Source of the DNA: Gemmatimonadales bacterium
Lineage (GTDB): Bacteria; Gemmatimonadota; Gemmatimonadetes; Gemmatimonadales; GWC2-71-9
NCBI GenBank assembly: GCA_013816685.1
Contig: JACDDX010000059.1
Location: forward strand, 1 to 8,501
Reading direction: 5' to 3'
Length of the DNA: 8,501 bases
The position numbers were made by a program, and so were the translations under genes. Under the pieces are notes generated by a model that made no database searches, was not told the origin of the DNA, and worked only from the letters and a program-made list of their open reading frames with translations. Below, in pieces: positions 1-5,701 of this stretch. Positions within the stretch are counted from its first letter, which is position 1. Every line of letters begins with the position of its first letter.

Positions 1-1088
1 GCGACATCCACCTCTTCGTCATAGAAATCGGCAATCTTGCTCAGCATCTCGTCGAGTCCGCCGGTCTGCTCGCCCACCGCAATCATCGAGATGACCATCG
101 GCGGGAAGACCTTCGACTTCTCCAGCGGCGCCGCGATGGTCTCGCCACCCGCGATCGACTGGCGCGACTCCATGACTGCGTCGTGAATGACGCGGTTACC
201 CGCCGTCTTCGCCGTGATCTCCAGACCCTCGAGGATGCTCACGCCCGAGCTCACCAGCGTGCCCAGCGTCCGGGTGAAGCGCGACACCGCCGACTTCCGG
301 AGGATGTCGCCCAGGATCGGCGCCTTGAGCATCATCCCGTCGATCCGCTTCCGGCCGTCCGACGTGGCGTAGTAGCGCTGGAAGGCAAAGGCGATGGCGC
401 CGGCCAGCAGCAGGATAGCCCACCAGAAGTGCAGCAGCCCGTTCGACAGCCCGATGACGATCCGGGTCGGCAGCGGCAGCTCCATGTTCACCGACGCGAA
501 CATGTTCTGGAAGGTCGGAATCACGAAAACCAGCAGAATGACGATGGCGCCGGCCGCGACGGTCATGATGACGCCCGGATACACCATGGCGCCCTTCACC
601 TTCCGGATCAGCGCATCGCTTTTTTCCAGGAACGTGGCGAGCCGGAGCAGAATGGTATCGAGAATACCGCCCGCCTCGCCCGCCGCCACCATGTTGACGT
701 ACAGCGACGAGAACGCGCGGGGATGCTTGGCCAGCGCGTCGGCCAGGGTGTTTCCCGACTCGACATCGTACACCACCGCCTTCGTCACTTCAGCGAGCGC
801 CTTGTTGTCGGTCTGCGACGCCAGGATGCTCAGTGACTGCACCAGCGGCAGGCCGGCGTTGATCATCGTCGCGAACTGCCGGGTGAAGATCACGATGTCG
901 CGGGTGCCCACCTTCTTGGGGCCGCCGATCTTGAAGCTGATCTGCTTCGGCGCCTCGCGCGCGCTCACCAGGATCATGCGGTTCTTGCGCAGGTGCGCGC
1001 TCACGTCCTCGCGGCTCGCGACATCGAGCTGCCCCTTCTGCATCTGTCCGGACGTCGCGTGACGCGCCGTGTATTCGAAGAGCGGCAT
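1..1088 (-). CDS. pilC: Type IV pilus inner-membrane platform protein PilC (C-terminus cut by window edge)
   Basis: This is the polytopic inner-membrane platform on which the PilB and PilT motors act to assemble and retract type IV pili. 362 codons are visible with no stop; two bases of codon 363 remain at the edge. PilC proteins are usually about 400 residues, so roughly 40, including the last membrane helix, should lie outside. Two T2SSF domains are seen: one from about residue 61 (motif GTRDIVIFTRQFATMINAGLP) and one from about 265 (SRFTRTLGTLVSSGVSILEG). Each carries the family's GE-x-x-G-G/L-type motif (GEAGGILD at 138-145, GEQTGGLDEML at 339-349). Hydrophobic helices fall at about 171-193 and 211-236. 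The ATG at 1088 gives the expected N-terminus MPLFEYTAR, and GGGAG lies 8 bases upstream. It follows pilT by 15 bases, so it is very likely co-transcribed. A T2SS GspF is the alternative, but the adjacent pilT argues for a pilus. Confidence 0.95.
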   Translation of the reverse strand, partial: MPLFEYTARHATSGQMQKGQLDVASREDVSAHLRKNRMILVSAREAPKQISFKIGGPKKVGTRDIVIFTRQFATMINAGLPLVQSLSILASQTDNKALAEVTKAVVYDVESGNTLADALAKHPRAFSSLYVNMVAAGEAGGILDTILLRLATFLEKSDALIRKVKGAMVYPGVIMTVAAGAIVILLVFVIPTFQNMFASVNMELPLPTRIVIGLSNGLLHFWWAILLLAGAIAFAFQRYYATSDGRKRIDGMMLKAPILGDILRKSAVSRFTRTLGTLVSSGVSILEGLEITAKTAGNRVIHDAVMESRQSIAGGETIAAPLEKSKVFPPMVISMIAVGEQTGGLDEMLSKIADFYDEEVDV

Positions 1089-1096
1089 CGGTCGGT

Positions 1097-1101
1097 CTCC
1101 C
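1097..1101 (-). promoter_or_regulatory. Ribosome binding site of pilC
   Basis: GGGAG on the minus strand sits 8 bases before the ATG at 1088-1086, inside the 15-base gap after the pilT stop codon. It supports this start and independent ribosome loading for pilC within the pilus transcript. Confidence 0.65.
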
Positions 1102-1103
1102 GG

Positions 1104-2243
1104 TTAGCGCCGTGATCCGTTGGCAGCCGCGGCGCGGCCGCGCGGCTCGGCCGGCACCGGCTCCATGTCTTCGGTCGGCGACACGCCGATCATGCGCAGG
1201 AATTCCTTCGGATCGCCCGACACGCGCTCGCACTCCTCACGGGTCACCTGCCGGTCGGTATAGAGCTGGTAGAGGGCGTCGTTCATCGTCTGCATGCCGA
1301 ACTTCTTCCCCGACTGCATGGCCGAGTAGATCTGGTGGACCTTGTCGTCGCGGATGAGGGCCCGGATCGCCGGCGTCGCCACCATGATCTCACAGGCCAT
1401 CGCGCGGCCGCGGCCAGAGGCCCTCGGCAGCAGCGTCTGCGTCACCACGCCTTCGAGCACGAAGGCGAGCTGCGCGCGCACCTGGGACTGCTGGTTCGAC
1501 GGGAAGACGTCGATGACGCGGTTGATCGACTCCGCCGCGGAGTTGGTGTGCAGCGTGGCCAGACAGAGGTGGCCGGTCTCGGCGATCGTGAGCGCGGACG
1601 AGATCGTGTCCAGGTCGCGCATCTCGCCCACCAGAATCACGTCCGGATCTTCGCGCAGCGCGTACTTGAGCGCGCTCGCGAAGGTGCGCGTGTCCGTGCC
1701 GATCTCACGCTGGTTGACGATGCAGGACTGATGGCGGTGGATGAACTCGATCGGGTCTTCCACCGTGATGATGTGGCCCTTCCGCTCCTTGTTGATCTTG
1801 TCGATGATCGCCGCGAGCGTCGTGCTCTTGCCGGAGCCGGTCGGGCCGGTCACCAGGATCAACCCCCGGGGACGCTCGGCCAGTCGCCCGATGATCGGCG
1901 GGAGGCTCAGCTCCTGGAAGGTTCGCACATTGAAGGGAATCATGCGGATTACGAGGGCCACACACCCGCGCTGCTTGAAGACGTTCCCCCGGAAGCGGGC
2001 CAGGTTCTGAATGCCAAAGGAGAAGTCGAGCTCGTCCTCGGTCTCGAACCGTTTTTTCTGGTTGTCGGTCAGCACCGAGTAGGCGAGCTGCAGCGTGTCC
2101 TTCGGGGTCAGCACCTCGCCCACCGAGCTCGAGGCGATGTCGCCGTCCACCCGGAGCTTGGGCGGCTCACCGACCGTGATGTGGAGGTCGGATGCCTCCT
2201 TCTGAATCATCTCTTCCAGCAGCGCGCGCAGGTTGAAGCTCAT
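1104..2243 (-). CDS. pilT: Type IV pilus retraction ATPase PilT
   Basis: A hexameric cytoplasmic ATPase that depolymerises the pilus and powers twitching motility and DNA uptake. Its 379 residues contain every family landmark: N-terminal PAS-like region (MIQKEASDLHITVGEPP), Walker A GPTGSGKS at 133-140, Asp box ITVEDPIEF at 159-167, Walker B VILVGEMRD at 202-210, His box with GHLCLATLHTN at 224-234, and the C-terminal retraction motif AIRALIRDD at 292-300. The usual form of that motif is AIRNLIRE, so N and E are replaced by A and D here. There is no tetracysteine zinc motif, as expected for PilT and unlike PilB. The last 20 or so residues are a Pro/Ala/Arg-rich tail not seen in short PilTs. 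The start codon overlaps the pilB stop as ATGA, and AAGGAG lies 8 bases upstream, so translation is probably coupled. A PilU-type accessory ATPase is a less likely alternative. Confidence 0.96.
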   Translation of the reverse strand: MSFNLRALLEEMIQKEASDLHITVGEPPKLRVDGDIASSSVGEVLTPKDTLQLAYSVLTDNQKKRFETEDELDFSFGIQNLARFRGNVFKQRGCVALVIRMIPFNVRTFQELSLPPIIGRLAERPRGLILVTGPTGSGKSTTLAAIIDKINKERKGHIITVEDPIEFIHRHQSCIVNQREIGTDTRTFASALKYALREDPDVILVGEMRDLDTISSALTIAETGHLCLATLHTNSAAESINRVIDVFPSNQQSQVRAQLAFVLEGVVTQTLLPRASGRGRAMACEIMVATPAIRALIRDDKVHQIYSAMQSGKKFGMQTMNDALYQLYTDRQVTREECERVSGDPKEFLRMIGVSPTEDMEPVPAEPRGRAAAANGSRR

Positions 2244-3949
2244 GCGGCAGTCTCCTTGACCACTTCTTCGAGGGTCGTCACACCGCGCTCGACTTTCTTG
2301 ATGCCGTCCATCCGGAGGGTGAGCATCCCCTCCTGCACCGCCTGCTCGCGCAACTCCGCGACCGAGGCGCTACGGAGGATCATGCGCCGCAGTTCGGGCG
2401 ACAGCGCCATGACCTCGTAGAGTCCCGCTCGTCCCTTGTAACCGGTGCCGCTGCACGTATCGCAGCCCGCACCCTTCATGAATGGAATAGTACGGAGGAA
2501 GTCAAGATCCGTGCCCAGTGAGGACAGTTCGGTTTCGGTGTATTGCGCCGGTCCCTTGCAACCCTTGCAGACGCGTCGCACCAGCCGCTGCGCCACCACG
2601 AGGTTCACCGCGCTCGCCACGTTGAACGCCTCGATGCCCATGTCGATCATACGGGTGATCGTGCTGGGTGCGTCGTTGGTGTGCAGCGTCGAGAGCACGA
2701 GGTGGCCGGTGAGCGCGGCCTTGATCGCGATGCCGCCGGTTTCGAGATCGCGGATCTCGCCGATCATGATGATGTTCGGGTCCTGCCGCAGGAACGCCTT
2801 GAGCGCGGCCGCGAACGTGAGGCCGATCTCGTTGCGCACCAGCACCTGGTTGATGCCCATCAGGTTGTATTCGACCGGGTCTTCGGCCGTCATGATGTTC
2901 ACTTCCGGCGTGTTGACCCGGGAGAGCGCGGAGTAGAGGGTCGTCGTCTTTCCCGAGCCGGTCGGGCCGGTGACGAGCACCATCCCATAAGGATTCAGGA
3001 TCGCCTTCATCAGGTCGCGCTCGGCTTTGGCCTCGAAGCCGAACTTCGCCAGGTCGAGCGTCAGGTTGCCCTTGTCGAGGATTCGGAGCACGATCTTTTC
3101 GCCATACAGCACCGGCAGCGTCGAGACTCGGAAGTCGATGACGCGATTGCCCATCTTGAGCTTGAGCCGGCCGTCCTGCGGCACCCGCCGCTCGGCGATG
3201 TTGAGCTGCGAGAGAATCTTGATGCGGCTGGTGAGCGCCGGCTTCATCTTGAGCGGCGGCTTCATGATCTCGAGCAGCGCCCCGTCCACACGGTAGCGCA
3301 CCCGGATCTCGTGCTCGAACGGCTCGATGTGGATGTCGCTGGCCCCGCGCTTCACCGCGTCCATGAGCAGGCCGTTGATCAGCTTGACGACCGGCGCGTC
3401 CTCGATCTCCGCCTGGGTCGCCGCCGCCTCCTCGGCCTCGGCCACGACCTCGACGTCCTCCCCGCCCGATTCCATGTCCTTCAGGATGTTCTGCAGCTCC
3501 TGATCGGACGACTGGTAGTGCTTTTCGATCAGCGTCCGCAGGGTGTACTCGCCCGCGATGACGGGGAACAGATCGTAGCGGGTGATGAACTTGAGGTCCT
3601 CGAGCAGCCCGAGGTCGGTCGGATCGGCCACCGCCACCGTGAGCGTGCGTGCCTCGCGCTTGAGCGGAAAGATGACGTGCTTGGTGGCGAGATCGGTGGG
3701 GATCAGCTTGAGGATCCGGGTATCCACCTCGAAGCGCGACAGGTCCACCGCTGGCATCCGGTGGTGCCGGGCCAGGACCTTGGTGACCTCGATCTCCGGC
3801 ACCAGCCCGAGCCGCACCAGGACGTAGCCGAGGCGCTGCTTGCTGGTCTTCTGCTCGGCCAGTGCCTGGCCCAGCTGATCACGGGTGAGGAGCCCGTCGC
3901 GGAGCAGGATCTCGCCCAGCTTCTCGGTCGCGGCCGCTACAGTCGCCAT
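2240..3949 (-). CDS. pilB: Type IV pilus extension ATPase PilB with N-terminal MshEN domain
   Basis: The motor ATPase that polymerises pilin subunits at the inner-membrane platform. It has 569 residues, normal for the family. The N-terminus is an MshEN (GspE_N) domain: two 24-residue motifs at 10-33 (KLG..LL..GLL....L...L..Q) and 39-62 (RLG..LV..GLV....V...L..H), separated by 5 residues, then the rest of the domain to about 145. An acidic linker spans about 149-185. The ATPase core has Walker A GPTGSGKT at 328-335, Asp box TAEDPVEY at 354-361, Walker B IIMIGEIRD at 393-401 and His box GHLVLSTLHTND at 415-426. A zinc tetracysteine motif is present (C461, C464, C496, C499), typical of PilB/GspE and absent from PilT. 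No clear Shine-Dalgarno precedes the ATG; the start is chosen because MshEN begins at once. GspE of a type II system is the alternative, but neighbouring pilT favours PilB. Confidence 0.95.
   Translation of the reverse strand: MATVAAATEKLGEILLRDGLLTRDQLGQALAEQKTSKQRLGYVLVRLGLVPEIEVTKVLARHHRMPAVDLSRFEVDTRILKLIPTDLATKHVIFPLKREARTLTVAVADPTDLGLLEDLKFITRYDLFPVIAGEYTLRTLIEKHYQSSDQELQNILKDMESGGEDVEVVAEAEEAAATQAEIEDAPVVKLINGLLMDAVKRGASDIHIEPFEHEIRVRYRVDGALLEIMKPPLKMKPALTSRIKILSQLNIAERRVPQDGRLKLKMGNRVIDFRVSTLPVLYGEKIVLRILDKGNLTLDLAKFGFEAKAERDLMKAILNPYGMVLVTGPTGSGKTTTLYSALSRVNTPEVNIMTAEDPVEYNLMGINQVLVRNEIGLTFAAALKAFLRQDPNIIMIGEIRDLETGGIAIKAALTGHLVLSTLHTNDAPSTITRMIDMGIEAFNVASAVNLVVAQRLVRRVCKGCKGPAQYTETELSSLGTDLDFLRTIPFMKGAGCDTCSGTGYKGRAGLYEVMALSPELRRMILRSASVAELREQAVQEGMLTLRMDGIKKVERGVTTLEEVVKETAA
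2252..2257 (-). promoter_or_regulatory. Strong ribosome binding site of pilT inside the end of pilB
   Basis: AAGGAG on the minus strand lies 8 bases before the pilT ATG (2243-2241) and within the last codons of pilB. It fixes the pilT start at the ATGA overlap. Confidence 0.75.
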
Positions 3950-4036
3950 GCGCGTGGGGATGCCCGGGTGAAAAGGTGGAGGTCGGCCACGGCGACGGCC
4001 ACGGCCGAGCCGGGCAGGACGCCACTGATCGTTGGA
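3950..4036 (-). promoter_or_regulatory. Leader region between the ComEA-like gene and pilB, with repeats
   Basis: This 87-base gap is the longest non-coding stretch in the window. It holds a 7-base inverted repeat (TGCCCGG at 3961-3967, CCGGGCA at 4010-4016) enclosing two copies of the direct repeat CGGCCACGGC (3984-3993 and 3996-4005). On the minus strand the last arm ends 11 bases before the pilB ATG, which has no recognisable Shine-Dalgarno. A possible -10 hexamer GATAAT lies on the minus strand at 4041-4036, overlapping the upstream stop codon, but I see no convincing -35. A pilB promoter or folded leader is possible; in such GC-rich DNA the repeats could also be chance. Confidence 0.3.
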
Positions 4037-4702
4037 TTATCGGACGGTCACCAACCCCTCCAGACGCGCCACCGCGGCTGGACCGAACCCTTTGACGTCG
4101 CCCAGCGCCGCGGCCGATCCGAAACGCCCATGGCTCTCCCGCCAGGCGACGATTGCCCCGGCCTTGGCGGGACCAACGCCCGGCAACGCATCGAGTTGCT
4201 CGACGGTCGCGGCGTTCAGATCGAGCGGACCGGCCGAGCCGGCGGGAGCGACGCCGCCTGCTGCTGCTGCCGGCACTCCCGCCAGCGGCAGGGTCGGCGT
4301 GCGTGGAGCGAGAGGCCGCGAGAAAGACAAGAAGGGTGCCAAGGTTCGCAGCAGGCCAGGGCCGATGCCGGGTACCCGGTCGATGCCTTCGAGGCTGCCG
4401 AACGGTCCATTGGCTGTGCGGTCGGCGACGATGGTTTTGGCGAGGGCGATGCCGACCCGCGGCAGGCGGGCCAGCTCGGGGGCGGTGGCCACGTCGGCAT
4501 CGATGTGTTCGCCTGCCTCGAGGGGACGGGCCAGGGCGAGGGCGCTGTCGCGATGGGCTTTCGGATTACCGGGCGCGAGACCGGCGAGCAGTTGGACGTC
4601 GCCCGGTGCGTCGCCGGGACGGGTGGCGAACCGCCGGACCGCATGCCCCGCGATGGCCAGCACCAGCAGCATGACGAGAGCACGACGCTCGGCGGACGAC
4701 AT
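4037..4702 (-). CDS. Membrane-anchored ComEA-like protein with two helix-hairpin-helix modules
   Basis: Probably an envelope DNA-binding protein acting in natural transformation, by analogy with ComEA, which captures incoming DNA brought in by type IV pili. The 221 residues start with one short hydrophobic segment (about 8-21, preceded by RR and followed by RR), consistent with a membrane anchor or signal peptide. Two ComEA-type (HhH)2 modules follow: one at about 67-125 with hairpins LPRVGIALA (80-88) and VPGIGPGLL (110-118), the other at about 160-216 with LPGVGPAKA (173-181) and VKGFGPAAV (203-211). A Pro/Ala/Gly-rich linker joins them (about 130-159). Most ComEA proteins have a single module. 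In the first hairpin R replaces the first glycine of the G-x-G motif, so that hairpin may bind DNA weakly. The Shine-Dalgarno is weak, so the start is less certain. It lies 87 bases upstream of pilB. A generic HhH DNA-binding protein unrelated to competence is the main alternative. Confidence 0.8.
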   Translation of the reverse strand: MSSAERRALVMLLVLAIAGHAVRRFATRPGDAPGDVQLLAGLAPGNPKAHRDSALALARPLEAGEHIDADVATAPELARLPRVGIALAKTIVADRTANGPFGSLEGIDRVPGIGPGLLRTLAPFLSFSRPLAPRTPTLPLAGVPAAAAGGVAPAGSAGPLDLNAATVEQLDALPGVGPAKAGAIVAWRESHGRFGSAAALGDVKGFGPAAVARLEGLVTVR

Positions 4703-4751
4703 GCCGCATCGTACAGCAACAGCGCGAGGAGCGGGTACCCCGAAACACGCC

Positions 4752-4770
4752 GGGCGGGGCGCCGCCGCCC
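4752..4770 (-). terminator. Possible weak hairpin just after the glutaminyl cyclase-like gene
   Basis: GGGCGG (4752-4757) and CCGCCC (4765-4770) form a 6-base stem with a 7-base loop, starting 3 bases after the stop codon at 4774. No run of T follows on the minus strand, only TTT a few bases on, so this is not a classical intrinsic terminator. It may attenuate or protect the 3' end of the sprA-cyclase message, or mean nothing in GC-rich DNA. The rest of the 71-base gap to the ComEA-like gene shows no clear promoter. Confidence 0.22.
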
Positions 4771-4773
4771 AGT

Positions 4774-5682
4774 CTACCGACCTTCGCGCCGGATCAGCTC
4801 GACCGCGACGTCGCCCACGATCTGGAGACTCTGCGCGCTCACCTTATCGATGGTATCGTCGGCCGTGTGCCAGCTCGGGTAGTCGAAGTCCACGACATCG
4901 ATGGCGCGCAGCCCTGCCTTCTGCAGTTGAATGTGATCGTCGATCAGCGTGTGGCGGGGCGCGGCGACGAAGGTGCCGCCGTACCCCAGATCCTTCGCCG
5001 CATCCCACACCAGCTCGACGACCTCGGGTGCCCCGACGAGCGAGTTTCCTTCTTGGTAGATCTGCAGCTCCTTGTCGGCAATCAAATCGAAGAGCACCGC
5101 ATAGAGCGGCGCGGGCCCGGAGACCTGGTGCGTCGCGTAGTAGCGCGACCCGATCAGCACGTCGCTGGTATCGTTGGTGAAGTCGCCGTAGTCCTCGCCG
5201 TCGACGAACAGCAGGTCCACACCGACGTCGGTGGCCGGAGCGCGCTTGAGGACGTCGGCGACGCCCAGGAGCAGCGCCACGCCCGAGCCGCCGTCGTTCG
5301 CCCCCAGCACTGGCCTGGTCGAGTCGGGAGAGGTTGGAGCGTCGGCACTGGGACGGCTGTCCCAGTGCGCGAGCAGGAGGATCCGCTTGTCCGCCCGCGG
5401 ATTGAACCGAGCGATGAAATTCACCAGCGGTAGCCGGTCGCCGCCGCGGGTGACGTGCGTCCACTGCTGGGCGATAACCGTATCGGCACGGCTCCGGAGC
5501 AGGCTGTCGAGCCAGGCGGCCATCCGCGCGTGTGCCGGGGTGCCGGGAATGCGAGGCCCGAAGCCCACCTGGGTTTCGATGTAGCCGAACGCATGGCGTC
5601 CGTCGAACTCGCGGGGGCGCTTCGACTCCCGGCACGAGAGCAGACCGGTCAGCAGCAGCAGGACCAGCGGGGCGCGGCGCAT
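4774..5682 (-). CDS. M28-fold glutaminyl-peptide cyclotransferase-like lipoprotein
   Basis: Likely a periplasmic, lipid-anchored zinc enzyme that converts N-terminal glutamine of exported proteins to pyroglutamate. Its 302 residues begin with a lipoprotein signal peptide, MRRAPLVLLLLTGLLSC, giving a lipobox LLSC with Cys17. Mature-domain landmarks match bacterial glutaminyl cyclases: QVGFGPRIPGT (38-48), AHWDSRP (105-111), ANDGGSG (128-134), DGEDYG (161-166), FDLI (198-201), DDHIQL (248-253) and SWHTADD (270-276). By family alignment H106, D130, D164, D199 and H272 occupy M28 metal positions and E163 the catalytic base; D249 matches the conserved Asp of the cyclase DDH motif. The DDH motif and the single-domain size favour a cyclase over an M28 aminopeptidase, which remains the alternative. 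It lies 19 bases after sprA, with TGGAG four bases before the ATG, so the two are probably co-transcribed. Confidence 0.85.
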   Translation of the reverse strand: MRRAPLVLLLLTGLLSCRESKRPREFDGRHAFGYIETQVGFGPRIPGTPAHARMAAWLDSLLRSRADTVIAQQWTHVTRGGDRLPLVNFIARFNPRADKRILLLAHWDSRPSADAPTSPDSTRPVLGANDGGSGVALLLGVADVLKRAPATDVGVDLLFVDGEDYGDFTNDTSDVLIGSRYYATHQVSGPAPLYAVLFDLIADKELQIYQEGNSLVGAPEVVELVWDAAKDLGYGGTFVAAPRHTLIDDHIQLQKAGLRAIDVVDFDYPSWHTADDTIDKVSAQSLQIVGDVAVELIRREGR

Positions 5683-5686
5683 GGGG

Positions 5687-5691
5687 CTCCA
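5687..5691 (-). promoter_or_regulatory. Ribosome binding site of the glutaminyl cyclase-like gene
   Basis: TGGAG on the minus strand lies in the 19-base gap after the sprA stop codon, four bases before the ATG at 5682-5680. The spacing is short but it is the only candidate, and the start it supports gives a complete lipoprotein signal peptide. Confidence 0.4.
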
Positions 5692-5701
5692 GATCAGGGT
5701 G

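Noticed and set aside
1335..2420. A 361-codon open frame on the plus strand
   Set aside because: It is antisense to pilT and the end of pilB, with Arg/Asp/His-rich composition typical of a shadow; every pilT motif is intact on the other strand.
3961..4016. Inverted repeat as an intrinsic terminator after the ComEA-like gene
   Set aside because: The 7-base arms are 42 bases apart and no T-run follows on the minus strand, so it does not fit an intrinsic terminator.
2543..4882. A 779-codon open frame on the plus strand
   Set aside because: It runs antisense across pilB and the ComEA-like gene, is extremely rich in Arg, His, Asp and Leu, shows no family motif, and is explained by stop-poor GC-rich codon bias opposite real genes.
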